NCBI RefSeq assembly: GCF_036785885.1
Contig: NC_092329.1
Location: forward strand, 7,936,001-8,000,000
Length of the DNA: 64,000 nt
Origin: Coffea arabica
Taxonomy: Eukaryota; Streptophyta; Magnoliopsida; Gentianales; Rubiaceae
Direction: 5' to 3'
Of the stretch, positions 13,060 to 27,300 are shown piece after piece; within the stretch, counting starts at the first letter, position 1, and every line of letters begins with the position of its first letter. The notes below the pieces were generated by a model, which saw only the letters and a program-made list of their open reading frames with translations, did not search any database and was not told the DNA's origin. The position numbers and the translations under genes are program-made.

Positions 13060-13768
13060 TAGGGGTGGCAATTCCTGACACGACCCGAAAACACGACACG
13101 AACCTAACACGAAATTAATGGGTTTGGGTTGAGGTTTTGGGAGTTCGGGTCAGAATCGGGTCGAACCCGATGAACCCGAAAAGAAAACAGGTCAATTTCG
13201 GGTCAACCCGTGGTGACCTGATATGACCCGATGTGACCCGTTTACGAATTAAAACTAATTTAATAAACATAAAAATTATTTTATCTAACTAAACTAAATC
13301 ATTCTTTTTTTCCAAAGGCATTAATTACTTAATCCTAAATGAATTTATTTAACTTGTGTGAAGTTAAAATTATTATATTTGGACAAATAATACATTATGT
13401 TATTTTTTACTTTTATCTTGTTTTAATTTATTTTATATTTGGTTTGGAATAAAACACTTTTATGGTGTTTAATTTATTTTAGATTTGGTTTGAAATTATT
13501 TATTTAAATTTTTATTACTTGATGATGTAATTAATTTTGTGAAAAATTGATTTTATTAGAAATTACAGTGATAAATTAATAAATTAAAATTAAGTTTCGG
13601 GTCATTTCGGGTCGACCCGCCAATCCGCCAACTCGAAATTTTCGGTTTCGTGTCAGGTACCCTGACCCGTTTCGGGTTGGCGGGTCGGGTTCGGATCAGC
13701 AGGTTCTTTGTTATACTTAGGCCTCAACCCGACCCGCCAACCCGAACCCGACCCGTTTGCCACCCCTA
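13060..13768. mobile_element. Non-autonomous hAT element, 709 bp
   Basis: The termini TAGGGGTGGCA and TGCCACCCCTA are exact inverted repeats, and the perfect 8-bp duplication CTTTTGGT flanks them at 13052-13059 and 13769-13776. Both are diagnostic of the hAT superfamily. Subterminal regions are built from repeated GGGTCG / CGACCC motifs, which are probably transposase-binding repeats, and the middle (about 13240-13590) is AT-rich. No transposase is encoded. Confidence 0.92.
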
Positions 13769-13776
13769 CTTTTGGT

Positions 13777-15312
13777 CCCCGTGATCACTACGAGGATGAT
13801 CACCTGTTCACCCTATATGACGCTTGCATGTCATTCAGGCCAATCAACAGTTGCCAATAATGCTGAGGTGTCATACAAGAAGTAAAGAAAAAATCGGATG
13901 CTTTTCAATACAAATAAGAAAAAGGAACTTCACAAATAGAAAATAAAATTTATTCGTAAAGAAATCTTCTAAAAGGTGTAATAGAGATGCATTAGAAACA
14001 TGTTTTTTTAAATTAAACTCAATGGAAGGGTTAATTTGCATAAAAACTACACCAAGATGAATAGTACTGAATTTTGAACAAATTATTGAAGAGAGAAAAG
14101 GGTTTTCGAATTAGAAATTTAAAGTCCATGTCACATATTTATTTACTTCAAATGTGACCTGTATGTTAAGTGGATAAAGGAAAAAATATCATATTGTTGC
14201 CTTTTTCATTGTCATAATATACACAAATTATTTTTTTGTGAATGATTAAAATAATGACAAAGTTTATAAAGGAGGTTAATTTTTCTTGTTGTCCTTATCA
14301 ATGCAAGATCTTACCATACTTATTTGCATTCCACAAAAAAAAAAAAAAGGGAAAAGGTGCCTGTGAGTGTATGGTGTAACTTGAAGAAGAAAAAAAATCT
14401 TAAGAGATAAAATTTAGAAAATCGCTATTTATATTTGGGAACTTAAAAAGGAAGACATTAAATAGCATTTAGCATGTAAACTTGTCATTGTTGCTTGGAT
14501 AATAACAATTGCCGATGGCTTATTTTTATTTTAAAAATTTGTAAATAGTACACTTTTGAGACAAATTAAGTTAACTCGACGAAATTTCAAAGCCAAATTC
14601 ATAGAACAAAAAATCTACTAATAAAGCAGAACCTTGATGATACTCTATTGTTACTAAAGAATATAGATTTGATTAATCAAATCTTACATAAAAAAGTTGT
14701 AGCATATGTATATTTTTTAATTTCCAATTTCCATACTCAACTGCTCTATTATTATCTTTAAATAATGAAAAAGACACCGTAAAATTATTATGGAATGCCC
14801 AAGTGGCAAGATCAAGCGATAAACTTATTTTCAACCGTTTTTCTAATTAAGGAAAATAGTGAATCAGCCCACGAGCCACCGGAAATTCAAGTTTTCATCT
14901 AGTGCTACTGCTACATCATTGGTCAAAAACTTTGTCCGATATAAGCCAAAAATTAAAAGGGGAAGAAGACGTGCAACTGAGCTGCTCGCCAAAGATACCA
15001 AGTAATGCGATCTACGGCCGCTGTCGCTTTCTAGACACAACCTCCCGTACACTAGCACTACAGCAGATCCCCCCACCACACACCGATTCGCACGGACCAG
15101 GCCCAATCTAAATCCCAAAACAAACCTTCACCTTATCCAAAATCATAATCCAAAACCGCGTAAATAAACCTCCAACAAAGGGCCTTTTCGTAACCCTGTT
15201 TTGTCTCGATCCCAAAAAAAACCGAATTTAAGCCAATACTCCTCTGACCGGCAAGTAAGTTAACGGTGATGGAAAATATTTCGCCGACCGGCGAGAATCC
15301 CTCGAAATTTCC
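13777..15312. other. Intergenic DNA upstream of the helicase gene
   Basis: No gene is supported. The last 450 bases are less AT-rich and contain overlapping open frames on both strands (14864-15118), which look like promoter-proximal DNA rather than a protein. Confidence 0.5.
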
Positions 15313-15320
15313 TATAAATA
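15313..15320 (+). promoter_or_regulatory. TATA box of the helicase gene
   Basis: TATAAATA is followed within 30 bases by a CT-rich leader (CTCTCTCTCTCTAG near 15377), a common plant 5'-UTR composition. Transcription probably starts near 15345. A leader exon then runs to the donor AAG|GTATTT at 15514, and the intron ends shortly before the coding exon, making a leader intron of about 1.3 kb. Confidence 0.65.
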
Positions 15321-16963
15321 CCCCTCCTCTCTTCGCACTTTTATCTGCATCCTCGCTCTCTCTTCCTTGTGGCTACTCTCTCTCTCTAGACAACTTTCTA
15401 TCGATACATACACGTCAATGTGTCTCTACACAGTGAAATAATTTCGATTTTTTATTCATTATTAATTAATTATTATATCGCTTTCTCTTCCTTTAGATTT
15501 GGTGCACTTTAAGGTATTTTTATTTTCTCTCTCTACTGCTCTAATTTTCCTCATTTTGTCCTAAAAGCATATACAAAATGATAATCTTAATAATAGGTTG
15601 ACAAAAAATAATTTAGATCCAATAAGTGAAAATATTAATTCGTAAATGCGTTTGACTATGCAAATTCGGCTATCTCATATTCGATCTGACCTGGATTCAA
15701 GATTGATTTCTTGATTTTTCTTGATACAGTAATATTTGTGTAATTTTGATGAGATTTTTTTTATCCGAATTTTTTATGTTTAATGCTAGGTATTGACTTT
15801 TTGTTTTAAATTGCAATATATGTTGGATGGAAAAGATTGGTGATAACATAGGGAGATTAAAATTAGTTTTTAGTTTTGGACTGATTTTTGTGTAAGATTT
15901 ATGTTGAGCTGAAGTGGACTCTGTTTTTTGTTGCGTAAGGGTTAGGGTTAGTGAGCGGTGGACTTTGGAACCAGTGGATGTTGTTTTTCTAGTGACAAAT
16001 TTAACGTGAAATGGACTCGTGAATTTTGGGGTGAGGAAACTGAAGAATAACTGAAGTTCTGGAAGATGGATTAGACGTGGGGTATCAGTGAGTGATTAGA
16101 TCCTTAATGGGTTCTAATCATCTCAATTGTTTGTTATGAGTCTAATCAAGATGATTTTGGCAATATTAACAAATTATGATTGTGTTGCATTTCTTTATTT
16201 TACTTCTAATGCCCTAATATAGATCCAAACATTGTGTTCAACTTTCTTGTTTTGGCTTGTTTAATTTGTGTAGTTTTTGGTTTGAATTCGCATTTGCAAA
16301 TCTGAATTCGGGCCTGCTCTATTGAGAACGAGCATTGCTTCGTGAGCTCTTATTCCAACCAATGAATAGTAATTATGGGTTTTGAGATTTGCTTCTTCTT
16401 TTTTTTTTTTAAAGTTTTTTGTTGTTTTTTGGGGGGGGGGGGAGGGGAAGGTGGGGTGAAGAGGAATTGGTTGTTGGCATTTTTATGTTGTTTAAATTTT
16501 TTTTAAAGCAGTTTATTGATGGGCTGCTTCATAAGTACAGAATTTTTTGTTATACTTAGTTGTCTAGGTGAACATGATAGTCACAACATTTCGATGTAAT
16601 TACTTATTATTTTGGATGTGGACTAGTGTTATTGATTTCTACCTAAATTCAATATTTTAATCAATCATTTGATCTTGCGGTTTATTTCTTCATTTGCTTT
16701 GCTTTGTTTTGTTTAGTTTGAATTCTCATGATAATGTTTTCTTCTGTGATCTGTGACAAGCGCTTAAACATTATCTTTCTAATCTTGAATGCAGAAAACC
16801 TCTTGTTTGTGGTGTCTGATTTGACAAACCAGAGGCCCAAATTTTTGCTTATTGGATCTGTGGTTTGGTTTGGTATGTGCATTTGTCTTAGAGAGAATAG
16901 ACAGCAAGTGGGAGTTAGAAATACTCGGTTATCCAGCTTACTTTGTATGCAATTGCATATGAG

Positions 16964-19900
16964 ATGGGCTCCAAGGGAAAGCTACCTTTTGATCTTAACG
17001 AGCCTCCAGCTGAAGAAGATGAGGACAATGATGGTTTTTGTTTCCAGCCACAGAAGGCCGTTCCTTCAAGTTCTCACACCTCCGAATTATTTGCCTCATC
17101 CGCTGGTCCTCAAGGGATAGTAAATAACCATGCTTTTTCCCACGCATCTTCTGTCTCAGGTTTTCAGCCTTTTGTTCGGCCGAGAAGGGGTCTGGGTTCT
17201 GAACATCCTGCTAGGAATAAGACTTCAGGTAACTCAACTGTTGATGCTGCATCTTCCAAATCAAGCAGAGTTGAGAAGGAGAAGGCTGGCCAGCAGCTAG
17301 ATTTGAGTTTTGCAGATCCGGAGGCTGTTGAGAAGGAAGAAGGGGAATGGTCTGATGCAGAGGGCTCTGGGGATGCATACAGAATTCCTAATACACATGA
17401 AGAGTCTACAACTGGCAACAGAGTTTTGCAGGAGAAAGGGGCAGATGAGATGAGGAACCATAATATTGATCAGGTTATGGCTTCCGAGAGTGTTGCTCGG
17501 AATGCTGGGGATGTGAAGGACGATAATGGGGACCTTGGGTTTTCAGGACAGGACCAAGATACAAATGATAGGAGAAGCAGTAGTAGTCGTACTTCAGAAT
17601 GCAGCTCCATGAATGCTCAGGAAGATTCTGGGTTGGTTCCCAAGCAAAAAGAAAGCAAAGGAGTTGAAGCAAGTTATGCGCAGAAGTGTGCAAATAATCC
17701 TGGAAAGCGTCCTAGGCTTGACCAACAGAAGGAAGCAATGCTAGGGAAAAAGCGAAGTAGGCAGACCATGTTTTTGAATTTAGAAGATGTAAAGCAAGCT
17801 GGTGCTCTGAAGAGTTCAACACCAAGAAGACAGAATTTCCCCGCCCCTATTACAACTCGTACGGTAGGGCGTGCTCCACCTACTGACCGCATGGCAGATA
17901 AGCAGATTCAGTCAACTAGCAAGGAAAGCACACAACTTGATTTATCAAATAATGAGGGAAATGGTTATGTTGAATCACAAGATTCTAGAGATTGCAATGG
18001 TGAGGTGCATTCTGGGCTTTTGTCTCGGCCTAGGAGACCAACTAGTTCGACAGATCTCATGGCTGAGGCTCAATCAACATCTATATCTAGGCAAAGTTCA
18101 TGGAAACAACCCATAGATTCAAGGCCAGTCAAAAATTCACCTCTCCCTGTCAGGAGACCAGCCACAGGCAGTTCAGCAACTGCAGACTTAAAGTCAGGAG
18201 TGAAAAAACTTCCTTCAAAGAAACAGGTTGCTGTGAGCACCATGTATCAGGATACATCAGTGGAACGGCTTCTGCGAGAGGTGACAAATGAGAAGTTTTG
18301 GCATGATCCAGGTAATGAACACTAATCTTTGGTATACAAATTTCTGACAGCTCTATCTAGTTTGTTTAGGGGTTTGTGAATTCTTCTATTGTGTGAATCT
18401 ATGTACTGTGATAGTTCTCAAGCTTTTGTTGATAGTTGATGTGAACTTAAAGCATACTCTCCTTGCATGATCATTGTGATTCTGTGGTTTTTATTTTTTA
18501 TGATGCGCTTCAGTTAGAACTTGAAGAATTGTTGTAAATGGACTGGGCATCAAGTTGTCGTCGATCTCAATTACATAGTGTCATGTCTTTGTTGTCATTT
18601 TTAAATGAGAAGAGATAGACAGCACATCCTTTTGTTTGGGGGTGTGAATGTGACAGATTGGAAACAATAAGTTCCAAGATCCTGAAAGCTCTTTAATCCA
18701 AAAAATCTTATTCTGCATCTAACATACATTTGGAATAATCAAATCTATGGGCCTATAGTGTTTGATGATATAATAGATTGCTGGCAATTCTGAATACCTG
18801 CAATTTAATAGCTTTATTTTATGCCGGACATTAGTTGACTATGAATATACTGTCCATTTTCTTGTTCGACAAGTGAAATCTTAGTGTGATTTAGGTATAG
18901 TGGTTCTCAGAAGAAGCTGAGAGGATGAAAGTCTTTTTTTCGTCTCCAGCTGACAGGACCATTTAATCTAAGTGCTTTTCTGTTTTCTTTAACAATTCTA
19001 TTTCTTTCTGTGGACCATTGAACTGCTTGTAGAATGGTTCCACCTCATTTAAGGTTCAAATATTGGTTGACGATCTTTATTAATAATATTATTATTATTT
19101 TGCTTTTTGTTTGCCTCAGTTCTTTACTGGCTTTAATTTGCAATTAGTATTACGTATTTCATGGTTCGGTGTTGTGGGTGAGGCAGTATTCATCATATAT
19201 GCTTATTGAGTAAATGGTAATCTTTGTATTACTCAGGCCATTGCATATCAGAGGGGATCCTACAGCTTCATATGGTGGGCATTTCAACCGACTAAAAAGC
19301 TTGTGGGATGAAGACTATTGCAGTCATCCTGAATTGAGCTTTAATCCTTATTTTTTTGTAGTTGCTAACCCACTAAGATTGGATAATGCTACATTTTGTG
19401 TTATTAAGTTTTCAATCATTGAAACCTGGATGCATTGTGAAAACTGAGTAGCTCACAGGTTCTAAGCTTTTCTTGCTATCTAAAGAAGTTAAAGGAGTGA
19501 ATTGTGTACTGCATCTAATAAACCATCATTGTGCTTACTAGTTATCTTGCTACTCCTAAGGGCATAAATTAGTTTTCTGTTGTTGCATTTTAATGTGATG
19601 ACATTCTTGGTTGCTTCCATTGCCTTGCTGTTTTACCTTTTGAATTTTTTCCTTGTTAATGCTATTCTGTTGCCATGTTTTTGTGGTTTGTGGTCGTGAG
19701 CTGTATTGTTTTTTACTTTTCAGAGGAAACGGAGCTTCAATGTGTACCGGGTCATTTTGAATCTGTTGAAGAGTATGTTAGAGTATTTGAACCTTTGCTT
19801 TTTGAGGAATGCCGGGCGCAGCTGTATAGTACTTGGGAGGAATTGACTGAGACGTTTTCTGTGCATGTGAAGGTTCATGTGAAAAACATTGAAAGACGTG

Positions 19901-22900
19901 AAAGAGGTATATTTTAGTTTGTATGTGATTTTGTTCTAACATGACCAGTTAGTAGTGATTCTTAACATTTCGGATGGAGTTGGCATATGTGGTGGTTCAG
20001 GCCAGCCCACGATGTGTTTTGCCCTCTTTAGCAGTCCATCTTGGTACTGCTGATTAAGGGTAACAGCTCTTTTGGTGATCAGTAATTTCTTGAGTACACC
20101 AGATGCCTTTTAGGGTTGCACTTAATATGGAGTGTCTGTAAACTCATGAATTGATTGCTAGGAGAATAACTACATTTTTCTTGTCCTTTATTGATGCTTG
20201 AAAAGGTGGAAAAATGTATCTGTGTGCACATGTATGTTGGGGAATGGGGGCACTTTAACAAGTCTGGAAGCTGATTTACACGTTTGGGAATTTCTTTCAG
20301 TAAAAGTAATTACGCCAGAAATTTTTTGTTAAGTATTACACCAATAGTTGTGATATGTCCCTTAGGATTGTTTGTTTGCCCTTTTAGATGCTTCTTGTTG
20401 CTGGAACTTAGCAGAAATTGTGCTTTGCTTTTAATGAATGAGTTTGTATTCGCTGTATAATTTCTAAGGATTCTGTTGCTTTCTGTTTCATGGATGGTTT
20501 CTTTTCCTTTCTTTCCTTTTTTTTTTTTGGTGGGGGGGGGGGCGGGGGTTGGGGGTTGTCTTATGGATGGCTACTTACTTTTCCTTCTTTTGTTAGGGTG
20601 GTATGATGCAATATTAATTCCATTTACTGAGCATAAATGGACCTTTAAGGAGGGTGATGTTGCTGTTCTTTCCTCACCTAAGCCTGGATCAGGTTTTGTA
20701 CCAGTTCCAGCATTGATTATCATATTTCTAAAGCTTCAAATTAGTTACTCAAAGTTTTCATGTTATAATGCAGTGAGATTAAAGAGGAGTAGCAATTCTG
20801 TTATAGAAGATGATGAGGAGGCTGAGATCAGTGGACGTGTTGCTGGGACGGTCAGAAGGCACATTCCTATTGATACGCGTGACAGTCATGGGGCTATTCT
20901 GCATTTTTATGTTGGTGATTCATATGATTCTAACAGGTCAGTTTTACAAGTTTCTCATTTTCTCATTGGCTGCTTCTCTCAGGCGCATTTATTGCTAATG
21001 ATGTTTTCCTTCCAATATTAATGGGTAACTGATTGAGAATTATTTCTTCATGACTTGTTTCAGCAAGGCTGATGATGATCACATTTTAAGTAAACTTCAG
21101 CCAAGGGGCATCTGGTATCTGACTGTCCTTGGCTCTCTTGCAACCACCCAGAGGGAATACATTGCCTTGCATGCTTTTCGCCGCCTTAATTTGCAGGTAA
21201 TAGCTATAATTCAAAGTTGGGCATTCTCAGATGCAAATTCTTGTGGAAATAACCAAATACTAATTATCTGTCGTCTTATAGATGCAAAATGCAATTCTTC
21301 AGCCTAGTCCTGATCACTTCCCGAAGTATGAAGAGCAGCCGCCTGCAATGCCAGAATGCTTCACTCCAAATTTTGTGGACTACCTTCATAGAACCTTTAA
21401 CGGGCCGCAGCTAGCTGCAATTCAGTGGGCTGCTATGCATACAGCTGCAGGTACTAGTAATGGGATGGCAAAGAGGCAAGATCCATGGCCATTTACTCTA
21501 GTACAAGGTCCTCCTGGTACAGGTAAGACCCATACTGTCTGGGGAATGTTAAACGTCATCCATCTAGTTCAGTATCAGCACTATTACACTGCGTTGCTGA
21601 AGAAACTGGCACCTGAAAGCTATAAGCAGGCTAATGAGAGCAACTTGGAATCTGTTGCTACTGGATCCATTGATGAAGTTCTTCAGAGCATGGATCAGAA
21701 TCTTTTTCGCACTCTTCCAAAACTTTGCCCAAAACCTAGAATGCTTGTCTGTGCTCCTTCAAATGCTGCAACAGATGAATTACTTGCTAGGGTTCTTGAT
21801 CGAGGGTTTATTGATGGTGAGATGAAAGTTTATCGTCCTGATGTTGCCCGAGTTGGGGTAGATACGCAAACGCGTGCTGCCCAAGCTGTTTCTGTTGAGC
21901 GGAGAACTGATCAGCTTTTGAATAAGAGTCGTGATGAAATCTATGGTTGGATGCATCAATTGAGAACTCGTGAGGCTCAATTATCACAACAGATAGCTGC
22001 CCTTCAAAGAGATCTGACTGTTGCTGCTGCAGCTGGTCGTGCGCAAGGATCTGTGGGTGTTGATCCTGATGTTCTAATGGCTAGAGATCAAAATCGCGAT
22101 ACTTTGCTGCAAAGTCTTGCAGCAGTGGTTGAGAGTCGAGATAAAACTTTGGTTGAGATGTCCCGCCTTCTTATATTGGAAGGCAAATTCCGTGCTACTA
22201 GCAATTTTAATTTAGAGGAAGCTCGTGCTAATCTGGAGGCAAGTTTTGCAAATGAAGCTGAAATTGTTTTCACTACTGTTTCAAGCAGTGGGCGAAAGCT
22301 ATTTTCTCGTCTTACTCACGGTTTTGATATGGTTGTGATTGACGAAGCAGCACAAGCTAGTGAAGTAGGAGTACTTCCTCCACTTGCTCTAGGTGCAGCA
22401 CGCTGTGTCCTGGTTGGGGATCCACAGCAGCTTCCAGCGACAGTAATCAGCAAGGCAGCTGGAACATTGTTGTATAGCAGAAGTCTCTTTGAGAGGTTTC
22501 AACAAGCTGGTTGCCCAACAATGTTGTTATCAGTTCAATACAGGATGCATCCTCAAATCAGGGATTTTCCTTCTAGGTACTTCTACCAAGGGCGGCTGAC
22601 AGATAGTGAAAGTGTTGTTAGTTTACCTGACGAGTCTTATTACAAGGATCCATTACTGAGGCCCTATTTATTTTATGACATCACTCATGGTAGGGAATCG
22701 CATCGAGGTGGATCTGTCTCTTATCAGAATAGGGAGGAAGCCCAGTTCTGTCATCGATTGTATGAGCATCTCCAGAAAACAGCTAAATCATTGGGTGTGG
22801 CAAAAGTAACAGTGGGTATCATTACCCCATACAAATTGCAGCTAAAATGCCTTCAACGGGAGTTTGAGGATATCCTAAATTCAGAAGAAGGGAAAGACAT

Positions 22901-23599
22901 CTATATAAATACTGTGGATGCTTTCCAAGGTCAGGAACGGGATGTCATTATAATGTCATGTGTACGTGCGTCAAACCATGGTGTAGGTTTTGTTGCAGAT
23001 ATTCGTCGAATGAATGTTGCTCTTACTCGTGCTAGAAGAGCTCTCTGGGTATGGAACTTTTGGCCTTTTCTGTCCCTTCTGGTGTTATTTTATTAATCTA
23101 ACAACATGCTTTGTCGCATAGAGGAACTTGTGCCTCACTGCTTTTTCTTGTGGTGACTGAATTTTATTTGCAGGTCATGGGGAATGCAAATGCACTGGTG
23201 AAGTCAGATGATTGGGCTGCTCTGATAAAGGATGCTAAAGCTAGGAACTGTTACATGGATATGGATTCTTTGCCTAAGGATTTTGTGTTACCAAAGTCGT
23301 CTCCGTATCCCTCATATCAGGCTAAGAACCCTAGCAACAGGGGCATGAGAACTGGGCTTAGACATAGGCCCTATGATGTGCACATGGAGTCCAGGTCTGG
23401 TACACCATCAGAAGATGATGAGAAGTCGAATACATCATCAATTTTAAGGAATGGAAGTTACCGGTCTTTAAAGTTGCCAATTGAGAACTCTTTGGATGAT
23501 TTTGATCAATCTGGCGATAAATCTCGAGATGCCTGGCAATATGGCGTTCAGAAGAAGCACAATTCAGCTGGAGCAATGGGGAAGAGAGAATTACAATGA
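16964..23599 (+). CDS. SEN1-like superfamily 1 RNA/DNA helicase
   Basis: Seven coding exons (16964-18311, 19724-19906, 20597-20692, 20774-20936, 21064-21196, 21282-23048, 23174-23599) join in frame to 1371 aa. The helicase core shows Walker A GPPGTGKT near residue 717, Walker B VVIDEAAQASE near 995, GDPQQLPATV, QYRMHPQI near 1060, VDAFQGQERDV near 1186 and NVALTRARRALW near 1219, the UPF1/SEN1 branch pattern. The first exon is a long, acidic, low-complexity N-terminal region beginning MGSKGKLPFDLNEPP. That ATG is chosen because the preceding open frame starts at TTG, and because the sequence matches, from memory, the start of Arabidopsis At2g19120/At4g30100 proteins. Family members unwind RNA:DNA hybrids and act in nuclear RNA termination, splicing or decay; the exact role here is inferred. 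The reading frame is intact. Confidence 0.93.
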
Positions 23600-24330
23600 T
23601 TGGTCAAAGTCTAACATTCCTTGTACTGATGGAGTGACAGACCACCACATTTACTCCTCCTGGCTTGGAAAGCTAGGAGCACATGATCCTTTTGCTCAAA
23701 CTTTGTGTGGCAGGGTGACTTGGTATGGATGACCTTATGCAACAGTACACTTAATTGAGCAAACTACTTGGAGATGAAGAAAAAGTGAAGTGATGGAGAT
23801 CATTGCTTCCAACTGGGCAAGTAGCTTTGTTTGAGTAAATCCGCTCTGGGTTGACTGATTAATGGCTTGGGGCACGCACGAAGCATATCATCTTGACATG
23901 GCTTTCTTCTAAATCTGGCCGTGTAGGCTCACTGGACTTTGTGTAGGGGTAAAGACATACTTGTGATATGTGAGCTGAGGTTAGCCTTCTGGGATCTCCG
24001 GTTTACGGCATTTTTGAATGGTCTAACCCAGCATGAATTCCATGTCGAAGTGGCACTTAGGCAAAATTTGTTTGTGGCGGAAATCCATCACCATTTTTTG
24101 GCTGCAAGTTGGTTGTATGTACCCACAACTTGCACTAGACTGAAAGCTCAATAAGAGTTTCAGTCCTGGTTTCTGGAGTGAAACCAGATGAGAAGGCTAC
24201 ATATACCATGAAACATTTGGTTTCTGACTGAAGCGTTAATATGCTTCATCGCATGAATGTAAGACTCTGCCAGAACCTCATTAGTAGATATTGAAGATGC
24301 TGTACAGGATATTGGTACAGGATTACCAGC
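23600..24330 (+). other. Probable 3' UTR of the helicase gene
   Basis: The sequence after the stop is not coding and shows no element boundaries. The transcript end is not marked by a clear AATAAA, so the limit is arbitrary. Confidence 0.35.
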
Positions 24331-27300
24331 ATATTATAGCTAATGCGCGTCTGGAACGGACTAATTCTGTATATATTTGCAGCAAGTCGAAATTAGGACT
24401 CTCTTCTAAACATTGCCCATTACTTAGTGGGTAGAAAATACATTTCTTGGTTAGGTTCGTACTCTCAAATTGTAATATTGTCTTTTTTGTCTTACTTTCT
24501 GACAACGAATTGCTGAATGATACACCATTTCTTTTTTATTCAACTTCCCTGACTTCCGTGCCTTGTTTGATTGCATCCGATTATTAGCGCTTTTGCCCTT
24601 AGTGTTCCCCCTCTTCGCCGCTGTTGACAATGGAGGAATCACATCTGAGTTTCTTAGTAGGGTAATAGCAGCATTACTTATTGCTACTTCATCTTGCAGC
24701 AACTCTACGCCTTGCAACGTGAATAGGATTTCATTCTTGGATAATACTCTGAAACGTAAAAATAAGCGAATCAGGTAGTGCAATATTACCCGTCAAGTGC
24801 AAATAAATCGGATGCGCCGGAAGCAGGTGTCCACTCCCCGCCCTCGGTTTTGTGGATTAGGATGAGATGGAGAGTCAGCAGATGGGCAATCGGGATCTTT
24901 TTTATCTTTGTTTATATATTCCATTCTAGTTAATGTCTGGCTGATAAAAAAAAAAATCTTCTGAAAACGATTAGCACGTGTCGCTTCTTTGTTTACCAAA
25001 ACCTGAGAATAATTTCCCTTCTTTGACCGCAGCACAATTTGTCTTGTTTTCGAGTTATTAATGCGCCAGTTAAATGTAAATAAATTCCTGCGCCTCGATT
25101 TTGGACGTATTTCCCTTGTCTTCTTATTTGTCCACGAGTTTTGTGCATCTCATTGTTCTTTCCGTTTGGTCGGCATCTGGTATGTTGCAACACTTGTAGG
25201 GCTAAAACAATTCCCACAGATGAAGGAATGAGAAAACTTTGTTCTTCACCTTCCCTACTTTTGCCAAATGCACATCTTCAACATACTTGAAAAGATGACT
25301 CTCTAAACTACAATCAAACCATGAAAAAAATAAAAGATTAAAAAAACTAAAAAAGGAAAAAAAAAAAAAAGAAATTAGAAGACCAGAAAGAATTCATGCA
25401 AACCTTCCTAGAGATTATAATCCAGAAGTCCTCCTTTTGTCATGCTTTGCAACCCTCTTCAAAGACAAACTCTAGGATTTGTTATCTCTTCCAAAGATTA
25501 GGAGTCTCGCATGAGAGGGATAGTCCATAAAGATTGGGTAGTAAAATGTTTTCATTATCTTTTAGTCGGTAAGTATTTTTTTACGAGCTAGATTACCCTT
25601 GATTTTTTTTTTTTCGGATATCGCACGTGATGGTGTTTCCATCACACACAACGACTAAAATTAATAGAAAAACTAATAATTTGTACTTTCGATAGATCAA
25701 GAGTGAAAAGTGTTCTAATAATTGTATGAAAACTAAACTTTATACGAATAAAAGTTTAAGAGTCACTAAAACTTCTCACCCGGTAAATAATTAATAGTTA
25801 GATGCCGTGATAATAAACAATGATCATACCCGTCAGCTGGCCTTACATGTTCATATATGATAGGCCCTGAATACAGAAATATCGGAAGCTGCCCAGGAGA
25901 GAAGTCCATTTATGTCCAAGAAAAATTCTTCTATTAGCAACTAAAATTCCATTTATGATGATGTTTGACGGGATGGAAACACCCAAAAAAATTCCTTAGT
26001 TTCTCTCTCCAACCAACCGGTTACCTAACACAATTATATCCACTGTTCCAACTTGTAGTTTGTCCAAATTTTTAACCTCTTCCTGCCCCCCAAAAGAAAA
26101 TTTACAACTTCCAATGCTGTTTGGGAATTACGCAAATTTTTATCTTCGTCCAACCAAAAAAGGAAAAAAGATTATTTGCAAATATCTATCTTCCTCTTAT
26201 CCATAAAGAATAAATGTGATACGTATCTTCCTAAATATAATAAGAAAAAATTATTCAAAACACCCCTTACATTTTGTTAAATGAATTCTTTTCGTCTTTT
26301 TAATTATTAATTTTACATCATTTACAAATTCAAGTTAGTAAAATTTATTTTCAACATAAGATTTCGACCACGTTTTAGTTTGAAATCATTAGGTGACCGT
26401 ATGTAGTCAATTTTTTATGTACAAAAAATTCAAATCTCACCTTTTTAGTGGCAAAAATAAATATAGATTGGGTTGGATCTTACTATTTTGGGAAAAGAAT
26501 AAATATGATTCGAGTTAGTTTCTACTTTTTAGGGGTAAAAATAAATATGAATTGAGTCATTTATTTAACTACAAATGGGATTTAACTTTTTGGCCCAAAA
26601 AAAAAATGATCATACATGGGTCACGTGATGGATTCAGGGCAAAAAATAGTAAAAACTTAGGTTGAAATTGAATGCTACCAACTTAGGGTCCTATTTGGAT
26701 TGCAATTTGCTGGAGTTTTTGTCAAAAATATACTGTAGCAATTTGATATATGTAAGGTAAAAATATGATTCGAAAATGTGTTCATAGGAATTTTTTGGTG
26801 AAAAATGACTTTCCAAACAAAAAGCAAAGTTACTATTTAAAAAGTGAGAATTGGAAAATCATTTAACGAAATATGAAGAACACTTTGAATGATTTTCCGA
26901 TATAATAAACTCAATCAATCTCAGTATGTCTTAATTATTTTGTGATTCACACAAAATATTCTATAGGAATGATGTACCTTTGTTTTGAAATTTTGGTGAT
27001 AACAAATTCGAAAATCAAATGCAAAATTCTTTTGTAATTGTGATCGGGAGCTTTACACCTAATTTTCCTTTCTACAGTGCTGGAAGCAAGAGAGGAGTGA
27101 ATTTATGAAGCGAGACATGGAAAGAAAAAATTGAATTGAGAACATCTAATTCTTTAAATTTCAACTTTAACCACTATACTAATACCTTTTCGGCGAATAT
27201 ACTTTTCATTCATTTAATCTTCTTTTTTTTTTTTTTTTGTGTAAATTCAACTAAGTTGTGACTCCATGATAATTTAAATATGGTTAATATTTACATCTAC

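Noticed and set aside
16943..16963. Seven-residue extension before the helicase start.
   Set aside because: It begins with TTG, and the ATG at 16964 yields the conserved MGSKGKLPFDLNEPP start.
24451..24783. Overlapping frames on both strands of moderate length.
   Set aside because: No family was recognised, there is no splice-linked partner and one strand is Lys/Arg-rich by composition.
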